From positions 39,053,257 through 39,117,256 of the forward strand of contig CM072511.1 in NCBI GenBank assembly GCA_036898135.1: DNA of 64,000 bases, in the 5' to 3' direction. Below the pieces are notes generated by a model. The model saw only the letters and a list, made by a program, of their open reading frames with translations, searched no databases and was not told the DNA's origin. This document shows, one piece after another, positions 12,560 to 24,403 of this stretch. Position 1 is the first letter of the stretch, and each line of letters opens with the position of its first letter. Origin of the DNA: Oncomelania hupensis (lineage: Eukaryota > Mollusca > Gastropoda > Littorinimorpha > Pomatiopsidae). The position numbers were made by a program, and so were the translations under genes.

Positions 12560-12742
12560 AACGTATGTGTATGTGTGTATGTGCGGGGGAAAGAGGGACT
12601 GTATTTAGCTTGCTGTTATACTGTGGGAGGGGTATTCTAATGTCTTGTTGAATTATTTTTTTCTTTTGTTATGAATGCACTGTGATACAACAGATTTTCC
12701 CATGTTTTTGTGGAATAAAGATTTCTTGACTTGACTTGACTT
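12560..12742 (+). mobile_element. Possible LINE 3' terminus with (TTGAC)n tail
   Basis: The sequence ends with GGAATAAAGATTTC followed by three TTGAC units. An AATAAA-like signal followed by a short 5-bp repeat is typical of CR1/L2-type LINE 3' ends. No coding part is visible upstream, so the family assignment is an inference. Confidence 0.45.
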
Positions 12743-12935
12743 GATGTCTCTGCGAGTAAGTTTTTCTCCCAAGTCTCCCTACCCCCACTTCCCCACCCAC
12801 ACCATCTTCATGCAATGTCTTTGCGAAGATATTTTCTCTGAAGTCGGCCACTCCACCCCCGCCCACTTTTCCACACATACCGTCTCCATGCAATTTCATT
12901 GCGATTACGTTTTCTCTGAAGTCGTTGTGACGTGG
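12743..12935. repeat. ~75-bp imperfect tandem repeat, about 2.4 units
   Basis: Units begin with ATGTCTCTGCGAGTA, ATGTCTTTGCGAAGATA and ATTTCATTGCGATTACG. Each continues with TTTTCTC and AAGTC and a C-rich segment ending CATGCA. The repetition is clear but diverged. Confidence 0.7.
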
Positions 12936-14690
12936 GGTTTTATTGTTGATGGGCTCTGCACAATGGAATGCTATTACCCACTCGTCTTTAGTCTATGGGG
13001 ATCGCTAGTAATCTCCCTGTGACCTAACTTAATACATATTTATTTGTTTAGCTCGGTCTGTGTTTAGGCTGGGGTACAGAGATAAATAGAAAAATTGTAA
13101 AAGATAACTGTCACACTAGCTCTCACACGGCTATGAAACATAGGTAGTTCAGCCACTTGATAACAGTAAATATCATACATTTATTTCCTCTACTCTATAC
13201 ACGATCTTCGAAGTACGAAACTAACTTAAAAGTTCAAATGTCACTGCGAATGGTTCGCTCTTGATAGTTCTAGGCAGCTACTTTATCATCATCGGCCACT
13301 GGATACTTTCTGCCCTAATGGTCAGAGTTCTGGAAGAGTGGACTACTGTGGTCCTTTGATACTGTTTTAGTGCACTGTTTGAATATGCACTTAGCTATTG
13401 GGTCGAAGCGCTGCGTTGTGGTTGCTTCCTTGATAAGCTGTGTTGGGGTGGATTCTGCTCCTTGTGCTAGACTGGTGGGCTCTCGTTGCTCAGTGCTTTA
13501 GAGGCCTCTGCAGACCAACGTTTAGCGACGACTTGTTCTTGACTTTCGCCTAGTTGGGCTCACGATACAATGCCTGCTCGTCTGTTACATATGAGATGAA
13601 ATTCTGCACAACCCTGTATAATAGGTGTGTGCAGAGCGTTTCACTGAAGGCCGAAGTAGCCCTCAGTGATTAGCTCCACACCTCTATATATAAGCGACGA
13701 ACATTCTGCTAAGTCCGTGGTCCACTGGAATCTCCACTCTAATTTCCTATACATATATATATAAATATAAATCATGGCTAACTATACACATAGAGTAAGA
13801 ATTAATATTATACACATTCTCTGGTACAGCCACTGTTTATAGGTTATAGGTTAAGCAACAGTGGGTCCATCAGGTATACAACATGGCGTCAAAACCGGTC
13901 GTGCTCGCCACGTGGTCACGCAACGTTGGACTAACAATTCAATTCTAAGCATAGCACATTCCACAAACATAATTTAACAATAATATCAATACATCACGAT
14001 GAAACAAAAGTATGTTCATTTACCTTTTTGACAAAGTCAGGCCGTGGCTAACTTAGTTGATTCGAATTTTCAACAAGTCCTGCTGTCTAGTCTTGGATGG
14101 AGAGATTTCTGTTAGAGTGTAACTGTGTACTGCTCCCAGTTTTCCACACAAATGACCCTCTACCTGGCCTCTGCCTTACCAGGCAGAACTGGTTCTACCT
14201 AATCGCGCTCTGTTCCGATTGGCTGTAAAATCTGATTGGATGTAAATTCGGCTCTATCCTTAAGCTGGATGATGTCACTACACTGTACGGGCGTCACTAT
14301 ACAACTGTGTTACACTGACTAAACAGGGCAAAAGCTTAAACTGTGCTGTGTAAAACTGCCTCTTGTTACAGTCGTCCACCCCACTACCTTACCACATCCT
14401 CATTCAGCCCCCTCTTCTTCTACTCCTCTTTCCGCTTCTTCGTTCATGTAGCTTGTTGTACTGTAGTGAGCGTGATTTACTGTGAAGAGGTTGAATGACC
14501 TGTAGTGTGTCACATTATGCATGTGGTGTAATGAGCTCACTCACACGTGCTGTGATAATAAAAAAGTTTAGTCTTCTTACAGGCACAGGGCATCATCTTG
14601 CCAACTTGCTCACATTTTTTGTCATTGTTTTCTTTCATAATATGATGGCTTAAAATACAATGGACAACAGATTTGGCGCTATGCAGGTCG
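12936..14690. other. Noncoding stretch, nothing recognised
   Basis: No protein-like open frame, tRNA-like boxes or tandem array seen. The base composition is closer to even than in the surrounding sequence. An unrecognised old repeat cannot be excluded. Confidence 0.4.
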
Positions 14691-14691
14691 T

Positions 14692-14693
14692 CG

Positions 14694-14779
<86 letters not shown>
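14692..14779. repeat. (ATC)n microsatellite, about 29 units
   Basis: Nearly perfect CAT/ATC trinucleotide array, read as poly-Met on the minus strand. Confidence 0.97.
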
Positions 14780-14780
<1 letters not shown>

Positions 14781-16344
14781 ATTTATGAATGTTTATCCTT
14801 ACATCACTTGTTAGTTCATTATGAATGTATAGGCCCTTACTGGCCATAGTCCAACATCTTAAGGTAAAACACTCGGATCAGAAACTTTCAGACAAGATGG
14901 CCGTATGTGTTTTATTTTCAAAAATAATCTTTATATTTTTCATTCAGCCTGTACCATAACTGACAAAATCAGACCTTTTTTTTTCTCTCCCTCCCTCCCT
15001 CTATCCCACTTCCCCTCTCTCTTTCTCTCCACCCACCCCTCTAATCCCTCCCACCCCCCCCCCCCCCCCCCAAAAAAAAAAAATCTAATGACAAACTTAG
15101 ATATATATAAATGTCTTTCCAAAACCCGCCTGTCTCCCTAAAATGAAGAACGGCATAATATTCTCACAATGCGTGGTCGTGTCTCCAACCATGTCAACCC
15201 AAGTTTGCAAACCGGAGTCTTGCCATTATTTAGGTGAATATTATTGTATTATTTATCAGTGGTAACAGCTCTTACCTGGCAAGCTGCAAGCATGTGCAAT
15301 AGCTATGTAGTGTTGGTGTGTGTTTTACGAGTATGCCAGAGTACACAGAAAACACATTAAGTAGTGAAGACCGATCACGCCTAGAGCCGTTTCAGTGCAA
15401 GATGCCCGATGCTGTGATAGACCCCAGACACTCAGAATGGCTCTGAAATGAAGTGCGTTGCTGTTTCTTAATTATTGTCTTTACTTTGCCGGTTGTCTCG
15501 GCCCATTACCTTTATTCTGCTAGTTGATGTCGTTTATGTGGCAGCAGACGTTAGCGGGTGTCTCTTTTCATTTATGTGGAAAGGAAATGGTGTTGGAGAC
15601 ACTGGCACTTTAGACGTTGGTATGACCTGACAGTTTGGTTGATTAATATGGAAATTAGAAACTCTGGACAGAGTGGGCGATGTGTCTGCGGTAGTCTTGT
15701 TTTGACCTCTGTCTTAGTCTTCATTACCCGTTTCATAAAATCTTCTTTGACTTCAGTCATAGACTTTTTATGACTTTGTTTCATAATTATTTTTTCTCAC
15801 ACCGTCTTTCATAGTCATCTGAGTGATAAACAACATCCTTTAATCTTATCATGCATTCTAATATCTTTAGATATAAGGAGTCATCAGTCAGCCTTGTTGC
15901 ATTAACGTTTTTTCTATATGCAGTCAGATTTAAGGAATAGAAGGTGCAAACAAAGTTATTGCTTGATGCAGTATCATGTCGCGGTACAGTCATGCTGCCT
16001 GCAAAGTCAGAAAAAGAGTAATGTCTACCTAGTTAGATACATAATGTTGTATCATGACTAGGAAGAAAAAGGTGTCGCGTGTCCTTTGTACAGCTGTACT
16101 ATTGTTGAACGTAGCTTGTCTAGCTGCAGATTTATAGTAAGAGTTAAATATTTACAATTTAAATAATAAATATTAGGTCGTTATACTGTACTTTTAAGTA
16201 CAAGTACATTAATAGCAAATTAGAAGTTATTAGTAAGTGTATTTATTTCACGGTCTCTTAACATGAGTGTTTTGGTGCGTTATCAGTCCTCATGATACAA
16301 TTATCACGTAAAGAGGGGAAATTAAAGGACCTTTTGTTCAACTG

Positions 16345-16348
<4 letters not shown>

Positions 16349-16379
<31 letters not shown>

Positions 16380-16398
16380 CCACACACACACACACACA
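16349..16398. repeat. (CA)n microsatellite
   Basis: CA run with one CCC interruption, directly adjoining the ~35-bp minisatellite. Confidence 0.95.
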
Positions 16399-16725
16399 AC
16401 TAGGCGTATGGTGCTAAAGATAGATATACAGCTAGACGTATGTTGCTAAAAATGGGTCTATAGCTAGGCGTATGTTGCTAAAGATTATGTATACAGCTGG
16501 GCGTATGTCGCTAAAATATGTATACAACTAGTCGCATGGTGCCATAGCTAGGCGTATGTTGCTAAAGATTGGTATACAGCTAGGCGTATGTTGCTAAAAA
16601 TGGGTCTATTGCTAGTCATATGTTGCTTAAGATGGGTATAAAGCTAGGCGTATGGTGTTAAAAGATGATCTATAGCTAAGCGTATGTTGCTACAGATAAG
16701 TCTACATAGCTAGACGTACAATAAA
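16399..16725. repeat. ~35-bp minisatellite, about 10 units
   Basis: The phrase AGCTAGGCGTATGTTGCTAA recurs with variants (AGACGTATGTTG, TAGTCGCATGGTG, TAAGCGTATGTTG). It is separated by AGAT/AAAT, GGGTATACA-like spacers of 10-15 bp. Unit length wanders between about 28 and 38 bp. Confidence 0.9.
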
Positions 16726-17837
16726 CAATCAACTTGTAACATTTGTACAATAAATAAGAGAATATTGGAAACCAAACTTACAGATGGTTGTGTTGCTCTT
16801 CACATTGCATGATATTTGCCTATAGACAGTCATCTGTTTTTCACAATCTTTACTTTCCTGTTTCCTTTTAAATATTTGTTTCCTTTATCCTTTTATATTA
16901 CATTTGTTCCCCTTCCTCTTTTTTGGCACCACTGGAAATTCCACTCGTGAAAATCGAACCTTGTTGAGAGTGTTAAGCGTTTTGGCTGGTCGATTGAACT
17001 CAGCAAATCATGCAGTGCTAGTGCTGTATTGATTACTAGGATGGAGATTTGGATTCTGGTGGTTACCTCGGCAGTCGTGGACGAGAGATAAGCTAGGAGA
17101 ACTGGTAGAACTTGCAGCCGTCTCGCAGACGATTGTAATTTCCCAAGCGTGTTTGTCAGTGTTTTCATGACAGTGTTTTCAAGGCCTTTACTTTGCTTAA
17201 TGCCGAGTGCGCAGTTAAACTGAACAAAGAGTTGAAGTTGAAGTTGAAGAGGCCATAAAAACGGACAGATCTTCTTTGTCCAATTTTGCTATTTGGGTTC
17301 AGGGCACGCACGATTTAAAGGTTTTACTCGTTTGTTTTTCAATAATCCTTGACTTACTCAGACTGTTTGAAAACGAACATTATATTATGAAGTTAATTGA
17401 CAAGAAATATCTCAAGAATAATCGTACTGGTTGCGTGTATTATACATTGCATTGCCTTAAATGTAGATGTAATAATACTTTGATTGAAGAGGGTTAGTAT
17501 TAAATGATTAAGCTTATTGTCTATTTCAGGGAGCCATTGAATAGATTTCTCATCGGAACAGGAAAGATTGAAATCGTGATATATATGCGAAACACGACCC
17601 CACTTCTGCATATTAAATACGTTGTGCGTCGCCCGTGCAGCCTCTCCTTGTCTGCCTGCAGTTCGTTTCTTAGGTTTCCCGTGTTGTGTTTTCCTCCCTT
17701 CATTCGTACTCAGTTGTATGATCTGATACTGTTGGACGTCTTGCATCAAAGAAGAAGAGAAAGAGATGGCAGATGAAAGACGATGAGGAAAAAAGGAGGG
17801 GGAAAATTATTATTTGAGGTTTGAAGTTATACTGTTT

Positions 17838-17899
17838 CTCTTCTTCTTCTTCTTCTTCTTCTTCTTCTTCTTCTTCTTCTTCTTCTTCTTCTTCTTCTT

Positions 17900-17930
<31 letters not shown>
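17838..17930. repeat. (TTC)n microsatellite, about 31 units
   Basis: Perfect TTC array giving a false poly-Phe frame. Confidence 0.97.
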
Positions 17931-18967
17931 TCACTACATGCCCATCAGTTTTATCACATAACCTCCACATTGCCTCATCCGTTTCAGCTCCAAAGCCTGC
18001 TCCTTAGAATGTCAGAGTAGAATGATCCAGCGAAGTTTGCTCAGTGAATAGAGTATACTATAGCAGTAGCTGAGATACAAGTCTGTTATACACAAGCGAA
18101 ATCAGCTTCCCTGATTGTCATTCTGTTAGCCTGACTCAATAGGCTCTAGCGCTCTGTGTGGCCTGCTCCTTTGTCACCGATATCCTGACATTCCTGCTCT
18201 GTGCAGCAAATGGAACTGATCGATCATTAGCACGGTGTTTGATTCTTGCCCCATATTCCTGCAGCACTAGCCACTACAGTCCGCTAAATGCAGGCATTTG
18301 ACATTACATAACACTGCTTGCACATTCAAAACACATAATACTGCTTGGATTTGCAGATTTTCCTTTCTGTTCCAGAGTGCTGCTATTTACCAGGCGTAAA
18401 TTACAAGAACTCCTTTGTCTGTCGATGGATCCCATTATCAGTAATAAGATCTTTGGCAGAACGATGCATTAAGAATAAGGAAGTTGAAGATTTCCTGCAG
18501 CGGTACATATTCCAAACCCACAACGTTCAAATAGCCACTATCTCTATTATTTTGCTATAGACACTGAGACAGTACCCGATTTTTGTTCCCAAAACCTTTT
18601 CCGTTTTGTCTAAGACCCAAGAGGAAAGTGGGCATTTTAAAATGCACAGTGCACTGCTTTCATCATTAACTCCTGCTTTAATACTAAGATCAAAGAAATG
18701 TGCAGTGCCGGCTTCAGCCAAGCGCATAAGATCATTAGCAGTCGCTTAATCCTTTGGTTCATTGGATTGTGACTTTGAATATGTTGCTTGTTCGTCGATT
18801 GTCTTCATAATAGGCGTATTAGGGGAAACGCATGCTTTATCTCTGGTTACTTGTTTGTGCATAGCATGTTTTGTTCGCATAATTTATGTTTTCACGAACT
18901 GTTCTCCAACTAAGACGCATACTAAGAAACGCCTGCGTTTTAATTGTATGACATCACACTCATCACA

Positions 18968-19305
18968 CAGTGGGTGGCACAGTAATGCGGTGGTTGAGGC
19001 ACACGCTAGCAATGTTTCACGTTAAGCAACGTCGGGCGGGGTTAGTACTTGCATGGGAGACCGCACTTTGAAGGCAATCACCCAAAGACACACAAAAAAA
19101 GAATGAAACAAGCGCACGACACATCCCAGTCCACCCAACTGTGAATTGGTATCTGGATCCGTTTTTAACCGGGGAAGGTGAAGCAGCGAGGAAAGAGGAG
19201 ATATGCACCGCTCTCATTAAGCTGGCCAAGAGAAAAGAGGTTCCAAATGCCTCTCTCCTCAACGATCGGAAGGTTACGGGTACACCTTCACCATCACACT
19301 TTCTG
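18968..19305 (+). mobile_element. 5S rRNA-derived SINE, copy A
   Basis: The head around 19022-19065 matches the 3' half of metazoan 5S rRNA: GTTAAGCAACGTCGGGC, then GGTTAGTACTTGCATGGG and AGACCGC. In 5S genes this region holds the internal promoter A box, intermediate element and C box bound by TFIIIA. The 3' part (19130-19300; e.g. GGGGAAGGTGAAGCAGCGAG and AAGCTGGCCAAGAGA) is shared with the elements at 32775-32937 and 47275-47575. This makes it a SINE and not a 5S gene. The 5' part of the head is poorly matched to 5S rRNA. Confidence 0.85.
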
Positions 19306-19369
19306 TGATTATGATGTTTTCTCAGTGTTAGTTTGCAAACGTGACACAAAAAGTAACTGCATCTTTTCG

Positions 19370-19375
<6 letters not shown>

Positions 19376-19456
<81 letters not shown>
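19376..19456. repeat. (CT)n microsatellite followed by (TA)n
   Basis: Long CT run. After a short CGTAATCTCTCTC segment it is followed by a TA run at about 19477-19543. The TA run could extrude a cruciform. Confidence 0.97.
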
Positions 19457-19459
<3 letters not shown>

Positions 19460-19472
19460 ATCTCTCTCTCTT

Positions 19473-19545
<73 letters not shown>

Positions 19546-19853
19546 ATAGGCAGGAGTGTTAATATAGCTTAAAAAAGACGGTAAAAATACACTTTTTTAA
19601 AAATTCATGTTATTGTTCTTGATTAAAACTGTCACAACATGGGACCTTTACTGACAATGGTTAAGCGAAGCGAAAGGCTTTACTAAAATCATTTTATCGT
19701 AAAAGCGGACACATTTATTATGGAAAGACTGCTTGGGTTTAAACAGAAAAGGTTGATTATGAGTTATCAACGCACATTTTCTTTGATGGATACAAATGGA
19801 ATGCTTCTGTTTACTACAATACAGTTCGTCGTTAATTGTTTCTCTCTTTCAGA

Positions 19854-22412
19854 TCCTATCCTATCCTATCCTGTCCCATAACCCGAAGGTCGTAGGGGCA
19901 CCACAGATGATCGCTTAACCAGCATACTCCATCTTTCTCTGTCCTCAGCAGCCCTCATGGCTTCGCTCAGTGTCAAACCAGTCCATTCTCGAATGTTGTC
20001 CTCCCACCTCTTTTTCGGTCTCCCCCTTCTTCTACCTCCTTGCACTGTGCCTTGCAGAATGGTCTTTGCAAGGCCTGATGATCTGGTGACGTGGCCATAC
20101 CATCGCAGTTTCCGTTTCTTCACCACTGTGAGCAGGTCATCGTGTTGTCCAATGGCTTGTGTGATGGTCTGTCGGACTTCAACGTTGGTGATGTGTTGGG
20201 TATAGGAAATGCACAGAAGTCTTCTGTAGCACCTCATCTCCATGCTTTGTATTCTTCGTTGGAGATCTGCTGTGAGGGTCCATGCTTCGCAAGCATATAG
20301 GAAGATGGAGATGACCAGAGAGCGCAGCAGTCTTACTTTGGAATGTAGACTGATGGTTCTGTCTTTCCAAATGGGCTTCAACCTTGTCAGGGCAGCAGTT
20401 GTTTGTGCGATCCTGGAGAGGACTTCCTGTCGAGACCCATTGTCTGACACAATGGCTCCTAAATATTTGAAGCTGTGCACTGTGTTGAGGGATTGGCCTT
20501 GTACTTTGATGTCCGTGTTGATGCCATTGGTGTTGTTGGTCATCATTTTGGTCTTCTCCGCACTTATTTCCATTCCATAAGCTCTGGAGGTGGTGTCAAG
20601 CCTCTGTACAAGCTGTTCAAGTTCTTGTTCCTCTCCAGCCAATCCATCAATATCATCCGCAAAACGAAGATTGGAGATTGCTCTGCCCCCTATACTGACT
20701 GTGCCTTCGTGATCTGCAAGAGCATCTGACATGATGCGCTCTAGGAAGATGTTGAAGAGTGTTGGAGAGAGTAGGCATCCTTGACGCACACCGATTGTTG
20801 TTCTGAACCAGTTCCCGATGACGCTGTTATGGAGGACTGCACTGGTAGCCTTGTCATACAGGCTTTTGATGACTTCTATAATTTTAGGGCTGATGTTGTA
20901 CACTTTCATGGTTGCCCATAGAGCTGCATGCCAGACTCGGTCAAATGCCTTCTTGAAGTCTATGAACACATGATATAGATGTTGTTGGTGCTGTAGGTAT
21001 TTCTCACAGATTATTCTGAGGTTGAAAATCTGTTCAGTGGTACTTCGCCCTGCCATGAATCCTGCTTGTTCTTCAGCTATGATTTGTTCAGCTTGTGGTT
21101 TCAACCTGTTGAGTATTATTTTCAGGAGGACCTTGCTGGGATGGCTGATGAGGCTGATGGTGCGGTAATTTTCACACTCCTGAAGGTTACCTTTTTTGGG
21201 AAGAGTGATGACAAGCGACTGGGTCCATGGTGTAGGCCATTCCCCACTCTGCCAGATCTTGTTGCAGATAATGGTGAGAGCATCAGTCATCGCTTCTCCT
21301 CCTGCTTGTAGCAGTTCCGCTGGTATGTTATCCACTCCCGCTGACTTCCCTTTCTTCAGCGATTGCACTGCTGCCTCAACTTCTTCCCGGAGAATTGGGA
21401 GGATTTCTTCTTCTTCTCTGCTCTCGGGACATGCTAGAACTGATGGGTCTCCATTTGGTGTATGGTTGTAAAGGTCAGAGCAGTACTCTGTCCATCTGTC
21501 CAAGACTTCTTGTTCTTCTGTAAGGCAAATGCCAGACTTGCTTTGGATAGTGGAGACTTTGGGCTGTTTAACACTTGTCAGCCGCTTCACAGTCTGGTAG
21601 GCCTTCTTGCTGTTGTTCTTGTTCAGATTGTTCTCTATTTCCTGGCATTGATCTTCTATCCAGTTCTCCTTTGCTGTGCGCATGCCTTTTCGGATGTCAT
21701 TGTTGATTTTTCGGTAGACATCAGCTCCCTGTGAGGTGTTCTTTTTCTTTTTTAACTCTCTTCGTTTATCACACAGATCCAAAAGTTCAGGTGTGATCCA
21801 CGGCTTCTTCTTTGGTCGGTGCTTGCCAAGGATCTCAGTGGCGGCATCTGTTACAGCTGAGTTGAAGGTATTGGTCATGGTGTTGACATCTACTTCGCCT
21901 GCCCCCAAAATAAGCAGTGGTGCAAATTTCCCTCCAATTGTGGCCTGAAATATTTTTGCCACCTCCGGGTCTTGCAGTTTGTCCAGGTCGAACTTCAGCC
22001 TAGTGCACTTTGCTGTATTTACTCTCTTCAAATGGAGCCGGAAAGACATCATCACGAGATCGTGGTCACTTCCAATGTCTGCTCCTGGAAAAGTGCGTGT
22101 CCTGCCAATGTTGATGCTTGATCTGAAGCGTTTCTTGACCATGATGTAGTCGATCTGGTTGTGATGTTCCCCGCCGGGACTGTGCCATGTCCATCGTCTG
22201 GATTTTTTGTGGAGACCAAGCGTGTTTGCCAGTACCAGATTGTTGTATCTGGCAAACTCCAATAGCCTCAGACCCCTGTCATTTGTCTCGTTGTTGCAGT
22301 GGGGTCCGCATGTGTCTCCCCAGTTGTGGTGCGCATCTTGGCCAACCTTGGCATTCCAGTCGCCTTGCACTATGACTATGTCCTTCTTCGGCACTTGGTC
22401 AAGGACCAAGAT
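19854..22412 (-). mobile_element. Non-LTR retrotransposon (LINE), 5'-truncated, intact RT
   Basis: The element runs on the minus strand from a 5' truncation near 22412 to a 3' tail of three or four GGATA units at 19854-19876 (plus-strand CCTAT repeats). No poly-A is present. The tail and the last ~250 bp are repeated in the truncated copies at 22588, 30890, 31869, 33627 and 43536. The endonuclease N-terminus is missing but occurs separately at 57355 and 62365. No clear target-site duplication was seen for this copy. Confidence 0.93.
19866..22409 (-). CDS. LINE endonuclease (partial)/reverse transcriptase ORF
   Basis: This is an 847-codon open frame of the LINE polyprotein that would nick target DNA and copy the element RNA. 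It begins inside the APE-type endonuclease: QGDWNAKVG at residues 15-23, RRWTWHSP near 71-78, QIDY near 85-88 and SDHDLV near 114-119 are endonuclease motifs of the C-terminal half. The reverse transcriptase follows, with LPKKGNLQECENYRTISL, the motif-A segment FIDFKKAFDRVWH near residue 475-487, GVRQGCLLSPTLFN, and the catalytic FADD (Asp pair at 20652-20657, about residue 585). The C-terminus has LRWYGHVTRSSGLAK and GRPKKRWEDNIREWTG, as in many LINE proteins. No RNase H domain is seen. The clade is not assigned. The apparent start Met is internal to the original protein, so the copy is RT-intact but cannot make a full endonuclease. Confidence 0.93.
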   Translation of the reverse strand: MVLDQVPKKDIVIVQGDWNAKVGQDAHHNWGDTCGPHCNNETNDRGLRLLEFARYNNLVLANTLGLHKKSRRWTWHSPGGEHHNQIDYIMVKKRFRSSINIGRTRTFPGADIGSDHDLVMMSFRLHLKRVNTAKCTRLKFDLDKLQDPEVAKIFQATIGGKFAPLLILGAGEVDVNTMTNTFNSAVTDAATEILGKHRPKKKPWITPELLDLCDKRRELKKKKNTSQGADVYRKINNDIRKGMRTAKENWIEDQCQEIENNLNKNNSKKAYQTVKRLTSVKQPKVSTIQSKSGICLTEEQEVLDRWTEYCSDLYNHTPNGDPSVLACPESREEEEILPILREEVEAAVQSLKKGKSAGVDNIPAELLQAGGEAMTDALTIICNKIWQSGEWPTPWTQSLVITLPKKGNLQECENYRTISLISHPSKVLLKIILNRLKPQAEQIIAEEQAGFMAGRSTTEQIFNLRIICEKYLQHQQHLYHVFIDFKKAFDRVWHAALWATMKVYNISPKIIEVIKSLYDKATSAVLHNSVIGNWFRTTIGVRQGCLLSPTLFNIFLERIMSDALADHEGTVSIGGRAISNLRFADDIDGLAGEEQELEQLVQRLDTTSRAYGMEISAEKTKMMTNNTNGINTDIKVQGQSLNTVHSFKYLGAIVSDNGSRQEVLSRIAQTTAALTRLKPIWKDRTISLHSKVRLLRSLVISIFLYACEAWTLTADLQRRIQSMEMRCYRRLLCISYTQHITNVEVRQTITQAIGQHDDLLTVVKKRKLRWYGHVTRSSGLAKTILQGTVQGGRRRGRPKKRWEDNIREWTGLTLSEAMRAAEDRERWSMLVKRSSVVPLRPSGYGTG

Positions 22413-22587
22413 AGAAATTTAGAAAGTGAAAGTCTGTGGTTCATTGACCAGAGTTACATTCAATCAAATCCAAGACCCACTTGCAAAGCGCTCCACTCTC
22501 GCAGTTAGTACTCCTTAACGCATCGTGTTGTGTTTCCTGCTGATTATTGTTGGGGGAGAGGGGGGGGGGGGAAAGCTGTAAATAAAT

Positions 22588-22779
22588 AAGCAGTGCAAGG
22601 AGGCAGAAGAAGAGGAAGACAGAAAAAGAGATGGGAGGACAACATTCGAGAATATGGACTGGCTTGACACTGAACGAAGCCATGAGGGTGGCTGAGGACA
22701 AAGAAAGATGAAGCGCTCTGGTTAAACGATCGTCTATGGTGCCCCAACAGCTTTTGAGTTACGGGATAGGATAGGAACA
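22588..22779 (+). mobile_element. LINE 3'-end fragment
   Basis: Plus-strand copy of the last ~180 bp of the LINE ORF. It begins at GCAGTGCAAGGAGGC, passes through a GACAACATTCGAGAAT segment and ends in a GGGATAGGATAGG tail. It carries indels and substitutions relative to the 19.9-22.4 kb copy, so it is older. It lies in opposite orientation about 180 bp from that element. Confidence 0.88.
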
Positions 22780-22784
22780 AAAGT

Positions 22785-23945
22785 TGTCAAGAGTTGCATG
22801 TGACGTACACTTTCTCACGTGATCGCCAGCTATTATTACGTCATTATTTTAATTGTCGTTGACGGAATATCCTCACCCCTTTAAAACTGATCAGACGATC
22901 TTAACCAGTGTAAAAATCTATTAACAGATTCTGTGTCAAGAAGCAAATCTTCAACTTTAAACGGAGCTATTGACACAAATCCAATTACCGTATTCCCACG
23001 GCATTTTCATTGTTGTGCTGCGTATTCTCTTAAGGTCAAGATGCATTTAAACCCCCTTAAAATCTCCTTCGGTTGCTTCCGGTACAAGGTCTGCACAATT
23101 CTTGTGATAATTTTAGGTCGGTCAGTTGATTGATTGAATTCTTCAGCGCACCGAAGAACTCTACTTCACAGTTGCCCACTCAATCCGTCGATAACTTTAT
23201 ACGCACGTTGTGCTTTATGTATTGCGTTGATGCTTGCGCATCTCGGAGCTCTGATAAAGTACGATACTGACAACCAAGGGCCTGGCTTCGACGCTTCTTG
23301 TGTTTTCCTAGTGTCAGCATTGATTTCGGTCTACAGAATTCCTGTAGGACGAGGTATGTTGCCTGTCTTCACAACACTTTTCAAAACGTTATTGATTTGT
23401 TTTGATTGTTTTAATTCCATTTACCAAATAATTTCGTGTTTTTTATAATTCCATTCGACTGTTTAATTATATTTTTGTTGGAGTTTCTCTTAGAGGAATT
23501 TTTTTAAAACTTGGCTTACATATTTAAATGTTGAAGAAAGAAAGATATTGCACAAAATACTGGAAAAAAAAACAATGTTTAATTATCTGAGATTTTCAAT
23601 CGAAACTATATGTTTACATTTAAATACATGTAAGGATAAAATAATTGTAACATAATAAATTAAAAAATATCAGTTATATAATCTAGGTTTTTTTGCAATG
23701 TAATTACTTTTCTTGTTAACTTAAGTGTCAGATTTCCACCTGGTTGACACGAACAAATTAGTATTGACAAGAATTTGTGAGAGCTTATTATGTTTTAGGA
23801 GAGCTACTTCCTGTCGCAGACAGGTTCTATCAATTATATTTAACTTAAGGCACACAAACGCTATAGACAACAGCCGAGTTCTCGATTTGAGGACCAGATA
23901 ACTCGATCCTGAACTTTCCCTTCGTCAAATACTTAGAACAACGCC
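22785..23945. other. Noncoding stretch, nothing recognised
   Basis: Increasingly AT-rich sequence with no supported gene. A frame at 23134-23448 has some hydrophobic runs but resembles nothing known to me. Confidence 0.4.
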
Positions 23946-23952
23946 ATAGTCG

Positions 23953-23962
23953 TGTGTGTGTT

Positions 23963-24004
<42 letters not shown>

Positions 24005-24022
24005 TGTGTGTGTGTGTGTGTG
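23953..24022. repeat. (TG)n microsatellite
   Basis: TG run with minor GGG interruption. Another pure TG run lies at 25368-25410. Confidence 0.95.
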
Positions 24023-24403
24023 TCCTTGTATTACCGCACAACTGGGGATTTTTTTCTCATATAAACTTGGTAACAAATAGGGTAGTTGAAAAACAACAAC
24101 ATTGGGAAGCAAAATTCTTCCCAATTTTTTAAAACATATTTTTCACTCGAAAACAGTATAGCGCAACCGTAAATATCGAGAAATTGCATCTTCCAGAGCT
24201 GTTCACTCCTCCGGTTTGACCGGATTTTCTCCGTTTTGACTGTAAAAATCCGCTTATCCGTTTTAAAAACAAAAACTCCGGTTTCAAACGCGAGCGATGA
24301 AAAAAAAAAGTGTTGTTTTTTCCGTTTCGTAAGTTTTCCGTAATAAGACAAAAACTGGAATTTCCTGTACAAGTTTCGATTTCCGGCTCTCGCACTTTCT
24401 TTC

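Noticed and set aside
16399..16725. CRISPR-like array
   Set aside because: Repeats are imperfect, spacers are related to each other and of variable length, and the genome is clearly eukaryotic.
19022..19065. 5S rRNA gene
   Set aside because: Only the 3' half matches 5S rRNA, and a SINE 3' domain shared with two other loci follows.
19957..22508. Many plus-strand frames of 60-112 codons opposite the LINE ORF
   Set aside because: They are antisense shadows of the LINE reverse-transcriptase frame. Identical shadows occur at 43.6-45.4 kb.
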